Assembly (NCBI RefSeq): GCF_964204645.1
Contig: NC_134028.1
Span: 20,930,153 to 20,994,152 of the forward strand
Length of the DNA stretch: 64,000 bases
Direction: 5' to 3'
Source: Tubulanus polymorphus
Taxonomy: Eukaryota > Nemertea > Palaeonemertea > Tubulaniformes > Tubulanidae
Notes under the pieces: model-generated
Told to the model about the DNA's origin: nothing
The model's database searches: none
Seen by the model: the letters and a program-made list of their open reading frames with translations, nothing else
Made by a program: the position numbers and the translations under genes
Shown: piece by piece, positions 32,501 through 42,327 of the stretch
Numbering within the stretch: the first letter of the stretch is position 1
Layout: every line of letters begins with the position of its first letter

Positions 32501-35318
32501 CAAAGTCAAATTTAAACCTAGCCCTGGTTGAACTTGATCCAGGAATCTACGGTAGTTAGAATTTGACTCATTGTAATGAGACATTCGAAAGGAACTAACT
32601 CAAACTCTATAGTCAATGATATATTTCATGTGTCTATTTTACAGATCTTACTCGTACTATATTGAATGTTCTATGGATAATAAAGACTGGGTCTGCATCG
32701 TTGATCATTCCAAATATTTCTGTCGTTCGTGGCAAAAACTACACTTTCCAACTCGCGTCGCAAAGTAAGTACAAGTTTAATTCACTCGCCAGGCCTCAGT
32801 TCTCACTAGCCAGGGTTCAGTTCTACTCACTTGCCGGGGCTCAGTTCTACTTACTCGCCAGGGCTCAGTTTTACTTACTCACCAGGGCCCAGTTCTACTC
32901 ACTCACCAGGGCCCAGTTCTACTCACTCACCAGGGCTCAGTTCTACTCACTCACCAGGGCCCAGTTCTACTTACTCACCAGGGCTCAGTTCTACTTACTC
33001 ACCAGGGCTCAGTTCTACTTACTCGTCAGGGCTCAGTTCTACTTACTCACCAGGGCCCAGTTCTACTTACTCGCCAGGGCACAGTTCTACTTACTCGCCA
33101 GGGCACAGTTCTACTTAGTCGCCAGGGCTCAGTTCTACTTACTCGCCAAGGCTCAGTTCTACTCACTCACCAGGGTTCAGTTCTACTCACTCGCCAGGGC
33201 TCAGTTCTACTTACTCGCCAGGACTCAGTTCTACTCACTCACCAGGGTTCAGTTCTACTCACTCGCCAGGGCTCAGTTCTACTTTACTCACCAAAGAGGC
33301 GCATTTGTTTGAAACTGGTTTGCACAAACTGATACGGTTTGTGGAAAAATTGTTTTTGTTCATACCGGTTTGCGTAAACTGGCGTCTCTGTTCAGGCGTA
33401 AACCTAAACGGTTTGTGCAAACCGACTAAACCGCTTTGCGATCGGTTTGCAACATCAAACCGACTTCCAACCTGGCCGCATGAGGAAATTTCCGCGGTCA
33501 GCTGACTCAAACCGAATTTTCGTTCTGTCGCATTTGCTCACTCAATGGCAAACCAGTTCGTGACGCAATAAACCAATATGAGTTCTACTCACTTGCCAGG
33601 GCTCAGTTTTACTCACGCGCCAGGGCTCAGTTACTGTTTTTATATTTGTAGGTATTTCCGTATTGTTGGGACTCATAATACTGTGAACAGAGTCTTCCAC
33701 GCAATCGCATTTGAATGTTATTTCACTTACTCGACATTTGTTTTAGACAATGGAATTATCGGTAAGTTAAAACAATTCATTTTATTCATGGAACTACAGA
33801 CTGGGTCTACTGCAACATCCAACTCAGATATCACTCTCAAGTAAAAGATCCGACTTGAGCGGAGTCTACTGTATCATCCAACTCAGATATCATTCTCAAG
33901 TCAAAAGATCTGACGGATCTGACTTGAGCGGAGTCTACTGTAATCCAACTCAGATATCACTCTCAAGTCAATAGATCCGACTTGAGCGGAGTCTACTGTA
34001 TCATCCAACTCAGATATCACAAGTCAATAGATCCGACTTGAGCAGAGTCTACTGTATCATCCAACTCAGATATCACTCTCAAGTCAAAAGATCTTACTTG
34101 GAGTGGAGTCTACTGTATCATCCAACTCAGATATCACTCTCAAGTCAAAAGATCCAACTTGAGCGGAGTCTACTGTATCATCCAACTCAGATATCACTCT
34201 CAAGTCAATAGATCTGACTTGAGCGGAGTCTACTGTATCATCCAACTTAGATATCACTCTCAAGTCAAAAGATCTTACTTGGAGTGGAGTCTACTGTATC
34301 ATCCAACTTAGATATCACTCTCAAGTCAAAAGATCCAACTTGAGTGGAGTCTACTGTATCATCCAACTCAGTATTCTAAAAGACCCCTTATTATGACCGG
34401 TATTATCAGCTGTTTATTGTTTTAGTTCCCCGTATGAATGTAGCTACATTAGACTGCAGCGCATGTGTACTAGAAGGCGTCAGTAGAAGTCGTAATGCAC
34501 TTATAAATGGTGATACTAAGAACTACGACTGGGATAGCGGATATACCTGTCATCAGTTAGGTAGTGGATGTATTATCATACAGTTAGCTCAGCCGTACAT
34601 GTTAGATTCTATGAGGTTTGTACATCGTTATTCCGTTTCTAAAGCGACTGCTGCCATTGTTGCTATGTTGTATATGACACTGAAATCGTTGTTACAGATT
34701 GTTGCTGTGGGACTGTGATGACCGCAGGTATAGTTACACTATAGAGGTTTCAGTGAATCAACAAAACTGGGAAACAGTAGCTAAACGCGAGAACTGTAGG
34801 TAAGCAATTCAGGAGAGGTGTGGGTGGGTGATGAGATAGGGTGTGGGTGGAGGATGAGATAGGGTGTGGGTGGAGGATGAGATAGGGTGTGGGTGGAGGA
34901 TGAGATAGGGTGTGGGTGGAGGATGAGATATGGTGTGTTGGGGAGAGAGGGAGGGAAATTAGGTGTGCTGGGGGAATACCAATGAAAATTAATACAAATG
35001 ATGTCGATTAACTTTTCAGATCTTGGGAAATTCTTACATTTCCAAAACGGCCGGTAGCATTTGTGAAATTAATTGGAATGCACAATACTGCTAATGAGGT
35101 AATAGACTAATGAGCTACTACACTGTATGTCTGTCTCTTGTGAACGTGTCTGTCGTCGTCAGGGAATTACTTAACTGAATTGATTGTTGTGTTTAAAATT
35201 GCAGGTTTTCCATTGCGTTCATTTTGAGTGCCCGGCAGATCAAGAAGCATTGAATCAATATAAACAAACGCTACTAACGCCATCTATTGATATATCGGAG
35301 AATGTAAAGGATATATAG
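29526..35318 (+). CDS. BTBD9: BTB/POZ domain-containing protein 9
   Basis: Eleven exons: 29526-29725, 29829-29964, 30255-30485, 31448-31712, 32247-32469, 32645-32764, 33652-33761, 34426-34615, 34698-34799, 35020-35098 and 35205-35318. They join in frame to 589 residues, close to the usual ~612. Order: BTB/POZ (SDLILKVEQTRFPVHRVVLAARSEYFR, residues ~40-140), BACK (residues ~145-270) and two discoidin/F5-8C modules (residues ~300-425 and ~435-570), each with a LLLWD..R.YSYxIE motif. BTBD9 is a Cullin-3 adaptor candidate acting in neurons; in humans it is linked to restless legs syndrome. An acceptor precedes the ATG by one base, so an upstream 5' UTR exon exists, probably beyond the satellite. 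Introns carry three minisatellites and several MITEs. Poly(A) signal candidate AATAAA at 35580-35585. Confidence 0.95.
30087..30193. mobile_element. 107-bp MITE in BTBD9 intron 2
   Basis: Terminal inverted repeats GGCCCAGTTTCA and TGAAACTGGGCC are perfect over 12 bp. No ORF. The terminal motif is shared with the fold-back at 5570-5878. Confidence 0.75.
30915..31403. mobile_element. Element with CAGG..GGATCC termini, interrupted by a second MITE
   Basis: Ends CAGGTGTGGATCC and GGATCCGCGCCTG form an imperfect inverted repeat. TGTTTGGCCAAACA-flanked sequence is shared, in opposite orientation, with the 265-bp copy at 58609-58873. A lone related terminus is at 52028-52041. The copy here is split by the TTAA-flanked element at 30995-31278. 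Confidence 0.65.
30995..31278. mobile_element. piggyBac-like MITE nested in the preceding element
   Basis: CCCTTTCAGTGC at the left end and GCACTGAAAGGG at the right end are perfect 12-bp inverted repeats, flanked by TTAA (30995-30998; 31275-31278). TTAA target duplication and CCYT-type ends are the hallmark of piggyBac elements. Internally there are further short inverted CACCGC/GCGGTG motifs. No ORF. Confidence 0.75.
32119..32172 (+). pseudogene. Duplicated 5' part of BTBD9 exon 5 with its own splice acceptor
   Basis: TTTACAG followed by sequence 90% identical to the first 45 bases of exon 5 (GAGAATGTCGCTAC, AGTCGTCACGGAGCTGAAG) lies 120 bases upstream of the real exon. It diverges into purine-rich DNA afterwards. 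Splicing to it would destroy the frame unless it acts as a short cassette. Confidence 0.7.
32780..33292. repeat. 24-bp minisatellite in BTBD9 intron 6
   Basis: About 21 units of the type GGGCTCAGTTCTACTTACTC plus GCCA; two more units at 33580-33632 after an interruption. Because 24 is a multiple of three, an open frame of over 200 codons runs through it, but it is out of frame with BTBD9 and is an artefact. Confidence 0.9.
33300..33572. mobile_element. Possible fold-back element inserted in the 24-bp array
   Basis: Repeated GGTTTGCACAAACTG / CGGTTTGTGCAAACCG motifs in both orientations interrupt the minisatellite. Exact termini are unclear. Confidence 0.45.
33800..34375. repeat. 60-bp minisatellite in BTBD9 intron 7
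   Basis: About nine units containing GACTTGAGCGGAGTCTACTG and ATCCAACTCAGATATCACTC, with length variants. Confidence 0.9.
34815..34940. repeat. 23-bp minisatellite in BTBD9 intron 9
   Basis: About five units of GTGTGGGTGGAGGATGAGAT plus AGG. Confidence 0.85.
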
Positions 35319-35639
35319 TGTCGATCCTGCGCTCACTAGGGGTCTCTACGATCTTTGTCTATATTTGGTGCTGTTATTCTGTGATTCTGTTTTGTTAATA
35401 CTCGATTATTATTGTGTCAAGACTTAGTTTTACAGTGGATTGTTCAAGAGGGCATTGGTGAGGGGAGGAGTGAGTGGAGGGCTAAAGGGAAGGGGCAGGC
35501 AGACCCCTCAATCGTTCATGTTTAGTGATTAACATTGTTTGTACAGTGAAATAATATTTATCGCATACAATTATTTTTCAATAAAATAGAATACATTGTA
35601 CTAAGATTTAATTCTGTTATGTTTTATTTTGCTTGCATT

Positions 35640-35905
35640 TAAGATTCTGAAGCTGTATAGCGAATGTACAAGGGGGTACCAGGTTCGAACCCCGGCATTT
35701 ATTGAAGCCCTGGTACTGGATAGATGATGCACAGGGGTGTGTCGGGTTCATACACAGTGAAAACTGATGATGATTCAGAGTTGTCCTGATGCTGAATAGA
35801 GGATGAACAGAGATGTCCTGGGTTAGAACCCAGTAATTATCGATATCCTGGTCCTGTTGAATAGAGGTGTCTCGGTTTAGAACCCAAGGATACTGTGGTA
35901 TCATC
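35640..35905. repeat. Degenerate repeats downstream of BTBD9, with B-box-like motif
   Basis: Three imperfect units of about 70-80 bp built on CTGGTACTG..TAGA..GATG..AGGGGTGT and GTTAGAACCCA; the first contains GGTTCGAACCC, similar to a Pol III B box. No A box was found at the right distance. Confidence 0.4.
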
Positions 35906-36667
35906 CATCCACTATCATATTGTGACGAGTCCCTGTCGATGAATTATCAATAACTCATTGATTACTGTACAATCTATTTGACACAGTTCCAGTTAGAATC
36001 AGCATCTAAAATTGAATTGATTGTCCGGTTAAAATCCCACAATGCAAAAAGAATGACGAATTAGAGGAGAAATACGCGCATCTGAGGCTGGGATGTATGT
36101 ATTTTCACATAACATAAATTCGTCTTCGCCCTATTGGAGCAGGTCCTATAGTACTTATCAATCTTCCAGACTTTTTGATGTGTGATCTTCCTCTGAGTGG
36201 TCGCCAGTCGGATGGGTATATCCCACCAGTAAATGAACTTAAAACATCATCTATTGATAAATAACCTCCGTCACAACCTCGGAAGATGAATGACGACGAC
36301 ATTTTATTTCAAGTTACAATAATTTAATGCATAATTGTTCATTTCACAGACTTCTCAAGTTTGATTTATTTCACACACAACCTGTTACTATTTAGAATGC
36401 CAGAAACTAAATCAGCCGGATCTGGTGCCGAAAAACCCAGCTCTGATCTGGTGCAGCTAAACCCAGCCCTGATCTGGTGCAGCTAAACCTAGCCCTGATC
36501 ACGCAGGTAGCCTGTAGATTTCTGGGCCAAACAAACTGGACGGATGGACTTGCGAAAACTAGTCGATATACTAGTGGAAACAAGTCGATGGACTTGTGGA
36601 AACTAGTCGTTACTCGTGAACACAGTTTTCAGGTATTGACTAGGGTATCAACACTTCAAACGAAAGT
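35906..36667. other. Intergenic / 3' flank of the C22orf23-like gene
   Basis: Minus-strand AATAAA candidates at 36370-36365 and 36307-36302 lie 300-360 bases beyond the stop codon of the minus-strand gene. A 29-bp repeat (GATCTGGTGCAGCTAAACCC) occurs three times at 36417-36500. No coding signal otherwise. Confidence 0.4.
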
Positions 36668-38384
36668 TTATGTATCGGGTGTCGAAGCTGCAGCGATAAT
36701 TTTTTCCAGTTCTGCCGTTTGTTTCTTATCAATTACTTCCATTTCACGAATTTTCTGGAAAAAATCATTGTGTCAATCGTCATTAGCTGATAATTGTTTT
36801 ATTTCGTTGTATCAATTTTTCACCCGGTGGGACCGAAGTATCAGCCTCTGTTGGTTCTTTGTTACAGCAATATATTTGAAAGTACCGGTAAACTATATTT
36901 CGATTGTTACTAACCTGTGAAATTTCCGTCTCGACGATCGGACGATATTTCGGACCTTGACCAACTGATTCCATTTCTGACAAAAACTTTCTTCTGTCAT
37001 CGATCTCTTCGAGCACTGAAAATACAAAATGATCAAATCAGCAATCAGTCTGCAGTCAGTTTGTCATCTACAGTCAATTATCTACACTCAGCAATCTACA
37101 AAGTCAACAATCTACACACAGCAAAGTCAACAATCAAGTCTCGACGGTCAAAGTTTTGAGAAACATAAAGTTGCTAGTCTACATCAGAATTTTCATTTTG
37201 TTTTGCATGGTTTAAATGTCCGTTCTGGGAGATGGTATATCTTCTGCCTGTAACGTTTTTAAGTCTTACATTCATCAAATCGATCTTTATTTGGTTTTAC
37301 TTCGGACTCATTTTCATCGGATCCTTGTTTCAAACGGCGTAGCTGTCTCGGTGAAGGGATGTCCTCTCCGTACGCCATCAAATAGCCTAATCGTTTTTTC
37401 TCTCGGTCGGTCATCGGTGGACCTTTCGGCGCTGGACGGTAAATAGGTTTTTCGTAAGCACCCGATGATTCTATCGTTTCTAGTGATCTGATTCCACCTG
37501 AATATGACCTGAAAAATGATATTGAAACTGTTCACTCCTATAGATAGAATATAGCCTAAATGAACTGCTGTTCAGTTTTCTAGACAATTCTGTCCTATGG
37601 AAAATGAATGACAAAAACATACGACACGCACCTTGGATTTAGAATTTTCTGTTCCCTCGGTTTTGCTGGTGTTCGTTTATGGGGTTGAGCGCTTGATGTA
37701 GGATTACATTGGACAGGAAGAGTTTCTCCATCTGTAAGAGAAATAAGCAATACGCATAAACTAGTACACTAACGCCTCATGAAACTTGTCCCAGGTAATC
37801 AAAAGAGCTTACTTTTCATTTTAGACGAAAGTTGCCGTTGTTGAAAATTTGTAAGCTTCGATTCTTTCATCATTTCTGAAAAATTTAAACACGGGTCAAG
37901 GAAATCAACATTTTGAAATAAGATGTGGGCTTCCTGAATTAGATCTAAGGCAAAGTATGTCGAGAAAAAGGTTGGATCGGAGGAGGCACAACAATTGATA
38001 AAATGAATTATCAACATTACAAAACCAGAAGACTGACCGACCAGGGCCGGGGCACAGGGGCTTTTCTAATATCTATTTCAACTTGATTTGAGAGGACAGC
38101 GGGTATCCTAGCTCAGTGGGTGGTGCATACAATCAAGTGGTACATACAATATGAATCAAATGTAAGATTTTTGCCATTTTTGTTTTGGGGGTAAAAAAGG
38201 CACTGATTTTGAATCCCCGCGTTCTTGACATGTTTACTTTTAGAAGGGGGTACGAAAGTGCAATAATCAGGACTAAGTATTTACCCTTCAAAAGCTGTTG
38301 GGTTCCCTGACTGTACGATACTTTAGGGCTATTCCAAAACCCTCCTTGCTCAACTTGATGACGATTGCCCCTTCTGTCCGCCAT
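36668..38384 (-). CDS. UPF0193 (EVG1/C22orf23) family protein
   Basis: Six exons, 38384-38285, 37875-37813, 37731-37632, 37508-37270, 37015-36915 and 36754-36668, join in frame to 229 residues (family members are near 217). Recognised by GGFWNSPKVSYS..TQQLLK then MMKESKLTNFQQRQL at the N-terminus, YRPAPKGPP..REKKRLGYLMAYGED in the middle, and LEEIDDRRKFLSEMESVGQG..Y..IVETEISQKIREME at the C-terminus. The family has no established biochemical function; it is widespread in ciliated animals. Soluble, charged, no signal peptide or membrane segment. Its start lies 164 bases from that of CISD2 on the other strand. Confidence 0.88.
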
Positions 38385-38548
38385 TTTGACGCTTTAATCG
38401 TAACTAAGAGCATATAGTCCGGTCGTCAGGTGCTGCCACCTTTCGTGTTGGACGGCTCCGGATATCTGTCCTTTCCCGACCAAGGAGGAGGTGAGGATTC
38501 GAACCCATTCCATTCGATTCGATTCGGTCGAGCAGTGAAACAAACATC
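38385..38548. promoter_or_regulatory. Divergent promoter region shared by the C22orf23-like gene and CISD2
   Basis: Only 164 bases separate the two opposed start codons, so both promoters and 5' UTRs must lie here or overlap the coding starts. No TATA box is visible. A GGATTCGAACCC segment (38484-38497), a B-box-like motif on the minus strand, suggests a SINE fragment inside the region. Confidence 0.7.
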
Positions 38549-39863
38549 ATGGAGGCCATCGCTCAGTTTCTACACAAATCTCTTCCAAAATATTTGGAAA
38601 GGATGCCTTTTCCGGACTCTATTTCTGATATTGCAGAGATGTCAGGTAAGGATAGAATACCTGGTACTTTCTGAATAGAATTGAAGCCAAGCCCGGTCTC
38701 CCGGTCCAGCAGTCAGGAACACTTTCCTGATTCTGCCGTAATTGGCGGAAAACGCCGAAATTGGCAGAATAAGCCGTTTTTGGAAAGTGTTCCTGACTGT
38801 CCAGGAGGAGGAAGAGGGGAAGATGACCCTCGTCGCAATTTCATTCAAATCAATGTCTATTTCAACCTGAGTTGAGTCGAGAGAATTCCTGGTGGCCTAG
38901 CTCAGTCAGTTTTGGTAGTACATACCTGATAGAAGTCTTATTAGGAACATAATGCATTGGCAGCTGACCTGAAATATCTCGTTTTTTATTTTTAATCCAC
39001 TTAAAACTGTATTGAAGGATATCCAAAAAATCTGCATTGAGAGGGGTTCCTGGGAGAAAAGAGACTCCATGGTTAGAAAGTTTAACAATATGCCTCCATG
39101 CCTACCAACTGAGGTACCACCATATTGACCTAATTAATAATCATAATTTAAAAAAATCCTTGATTGATGTTTCAGGACAGGATTGGATGAGGTTGCTTCC
39201 ATTTCTGGGTATTGTGTCATTTTTAACTTATGCGACAGTTCGAGTTTTTATACCAAACCAATCGTCTACCGCAGAAGATCCACGCTCCAAATGGGTGAAC
39301 GAGGATATTCAAAAAGATTGTCCAAAAGTGGCGGATGTGATGAACATAGAGGACCTTGGTAACAAAACAGCTTACTGTCGCTGTTGGAAATCGAAGAAGG
39401 TAGGCGACGCATAGGGGAACTAAGGGACAGAGGGCGTAAAAGTTTGAGACATATAAATAACCACTAATTAGGGTTCAGTCAAACCACCAGATACGTGAGG
39501 GAAGGGGAACCACCTAAGATCATTTTGATAAAATTGAGGGATTTGCATTGCTTTCAGAAAAATACATGTCCATTACATAAAGCTTCCTAATAACACAATT
39601 CAATCTGATAGTCTGATATGTTTAAGTCAAATTGAATGTTAGTTTTTGTTTTTTCAGTTTCCCTACTGCGATGGCTCCCATACTGCGCACAATAAGGCCA
39701 CTGGCGACAATGTCGGACCTGTAGTGTTGAAAAGGTCGGTATTTTTCTACTGCTAGTACGATATCTAACTATGTCCTACTTACACGACTGACCGTTTAAA
39801 TAAACCGTGATTAGATATTGACAATCTTACCTTGAACTTGTATCTTTTTTCAGGGATGGCTAA
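38549..39863 (+). CDS. CISD2: CDGSH iron-sulfur domain protein 2 (NAF-1/Miner1)
   Basis: Exons 38549-38645, 39176-39399, 39658-39734 and 39854-39863 give 135 residues, the exact length of vertebrate CISD2. The N-terminal region ([20 protein letters not shown]) is followed by one membrane anchor ([19 protein letters not shown], residues ~36-55) and the cytosolic CDGSH domain: the CRC pair at about 94-96 and CDGSH, supplying the three Cys and one His that bind the 2Fe-2S cluster. The last codons RDG sit in a 10-base final exon. CISD2 is an ER/outer mitochondrial membrane homodimer acting in Ca2+ and redox homeostasis and autophagy. Intron 1 carries a perfect hairpin element. Poly(A) signal AATAAA at 40174-40179. 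Confidence 0.94.
38710..38799. mobile_element. 90-bp hairpin element in CISD2 intron 1
   Basis: CAGTCAGGAACACTTTCC and its exact complement (38782-38799) form 18-bp arms; inside, ATTCTGCC and GGCAGAAT and a GGCGG/CGCC pair extend the fold. The inner arms are imperfect. Confidence 0.75.
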
Positions 39864-40242
39864 ATTAGATAAGTAAATCACACGACTGATAACCCTTCAA
39901 ATACTCCCGATACCAACATTGATAAAGTTTATTCTTGAAATATTGTGTACTATTATTGCCAGTAGTCGGATATTTTCCACATTCCACTGTTGTATGATAT
40001 CAGTTTTTTTACGATCGTGTAAAATATTCTGCTCGACGATTCTAGAATCATAGTTTGTGATTTGATATTTTACGAGTAAAACATTGGGTACTACTTTCTA
40101 TCGGTCACCTATAGCTACATAGATACCAGTAATTTAATGAGAAAACTTTGTTATTGTAATTTATGTACAAAAGAATAAATTTGATTAAAATTTTGAAAAT
40201 GATGTCTCTTAGTGAAGTGGTTCGGTAAATCATGAGTTAGTA

Positions 40243-40396
40243 CAGTGGAACCTCGTTAATGAACTCAAATATTATAAATATAAAATTGTGTCACAAGTAA
40301 GAGAATTGATTATTTCTATACTGGATATAAAGAACTATCGGTTATAACGAACAGATTTTCTGGTCCGGTGAAGTTCATTGTAACGAGGTTCCACTG
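40243..40396. mobile_element. 154-bp pogo/Tigger-like MITE
   Basis: CAGTGGAACCTCGTTA at the left and TAACGAGGTTCCACTG at the right are perfect inverted repeats of 16 bp, flanked by TA (40241-40242, 40397-40398). TA duplication and CAGT..CCTCG ends are typical of the Tc1/mariner superfamily, pogo branch. Internal AT-rich DNA, no ORF. Confidence 0.85.
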
Positions 40397-40399
40397 TAG

Positions 40400-41665
40400 T
40401 TGGATAAACGCTGCAGTCGGTTGAAGGAAAATGTTTGGTCCTATTTCTTTTAATCATTTCCAAATGAATTTCTGTCCCAAAATCGTATTTTTTGTCAAGT
40501 TGAACTTGGAAGTAATTTTTTGGTCCGAATCATTGGAAACAAATTCATGACAACCGAAAAGACATTAGAAACAAATTTATGAAAGAAATCGACCTTCCAC
40601 TCAGTAGGGAGAATAATCATCCTGTTCTCTAAAACATCAAATTAACATTCATCTATCGGCCTAGGGTACCGGTATACGATGTGCGGAAGACAAGTGGTTT
40701 TAGTTCCACGTGGAGTTTCTACCTACAATGCAACGCCAGGTGTGCACAGTACAAGTGGATTTTATAGGTCTCAAATTCAACATTAGCTTCCTTGTACGAC
40801 ACAATAGTTGTATAGGAAGCGATTAAGACTCGGACAGGGAGCCACTTAATTTAGCCTTATTCAATTGTCAAGCACTAAACAAATGTATTCATGGAGTCAT
40901 TCAGGTATAGCCGAAGACAAAAAGTACATGGTGGTATTGAAAAATGACAGCGAACCGTTAGCCCCAGCCCGGCAAGTCAGAGCCTATATTTGTCTCAGGC
41001 TTTTAGATAGTGTTGAACAAAATGATAAAAGCAAAGAACACTTCACCCTAGTGCATGAATTACATAAGTGAGACTTATTGGTCTCGTGAGATCCGAGGAA
41101 AATGCACTTTTTTCATTGTGGTCAAATGACGGACTGCAATGAAACTCTCGTGGACTGCTGACCAATGAAAAACATCAGTGGCAATGGCGAATTGGCGTTG
41201 AAAGAGTGGTACTTTTATTGTATTGGAATTAAGATTGAGCAAATTGTCCTCTGAAAACGTCGCGTTAAATGAGCAGTGACATTCAAAATGATGGTACCGG
41301 ACTTTGACCGTGGTCGATGACTGTAGTCTGAAATTCCTGTAAAATAAAATCAAATTTGCTTTTCAATTCTTCCTGTGTGGCATGCGAGTTTGCCGCTTTA
41401 TCGAATGCTAATACATGTATATACGCTGAGCAAAGAGTTCTATTAAAGTGGCTTGAAAATTGATTTCAAAGTATACTTCCCTAAAAGATGCCTTTATCTT
41501 GATAAAATCAAACAAACTAGTGTTGAATGATGTTAGAAATTTGACGTAGAAAAACATCAGTATTCCTCACATGCCACAGTAGAATAGCAAGAGACCTTAA
41601 CAGTTCAGGGATATTTGTGAACTAAAATATTAGGAATTACACTGCCCCGTGGTCGTGTTTGAATC
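40400..41665. other. Intergenic between CISD2 and BUD31, no gene recognised
   Basis: Frames of 60-90 codons (for example 40865-41071) show no recognisable protein features. Ordinary AT-rich DNA. Confidence 0.4.
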
Positions 41666-41669
41666 CAGA

Positions 41670-41786
41670 CACAGGGACCTGACACAAAAAGTGTTTGACC
41701 CCAGTATCTTAGGTACTATATATAAACTTTTTATATATAGTTCCTAGGATACTGGGATCAAAAAATTTTTGTGTCAGGTCCCTGTG
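41670..41786. mobile_element. 117-bp near-perfect fold-back
   Basis: CACAGGGACCTGACACAAAAA at 41670 and its complement ending at 41786, then ACCCCAGTATC..TAGG and CCTAGGATACTGGGA, then TATATATA arms around a 5-nt loop. Nearly the whole element is one long hairpin. Confidence 0.85.
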
Positions 41787-42327
41787 AATCCGAAGTCAAT
41801 ATTAGAGGAATTTTCTAAGGCAGAAACAAGAAATCCTCCACTCAACAAAATGCGGACCATTTTGAACACCTGATTGTTGGTCGATGTTCCGTAGTCTAAA
41901 AGTTAAACATAAGTTTTGATTCTTCTTGTGCCATTGAAATAAAATTAAATAAGACCTACAACAATGAACAAACAAATATTAAAGCAAGAGACATGACTTG
42001 AAATAAATTCATGTTTTCACGTTTATATATATATATAGGTTTATTTACAGACATTTTCATACATTATCATTATATTTCAACGAGTAACATCGACACTGGA
42101 AGTTCTGAGAATGTTCTATGGCTGAATAACGCTCTTGACAGAACAGACCAGTGATTGCTCTTTAGGAACGGACCAATAAGACGAGTACATCATCTGAAAT
42201 CACTTTCACCGAACTCTTTACAATATGTCTTTAGTTTCGAACCGCTGAAATCAGATGTGATGTCATCAATCTTTCTATCTGTCGTTAGTTATAAATGCTG
42301 CTTTGTTGTATCACCACACATCTCTGA

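Noticed and set aside
32662-33312. 216-codon plus-strand frame of YSLTRAQF-type repeats
   Set aside because: It lies in the 24-bp minisatellite of BTBD9 intron 6; the period is a multiple of three, and the frame differs from the exon's.
36477-36920. 147-codon plus-strand frame
   Set aside because: Overlaps the last exons of the minus-strand C22orf23-like gene and simple repeats; antisense shadow.
40865-41071. 68-codon frame between CISD2 and BUD31
   Set aside because: No recognisable domain, splice sites or conservation evidence.
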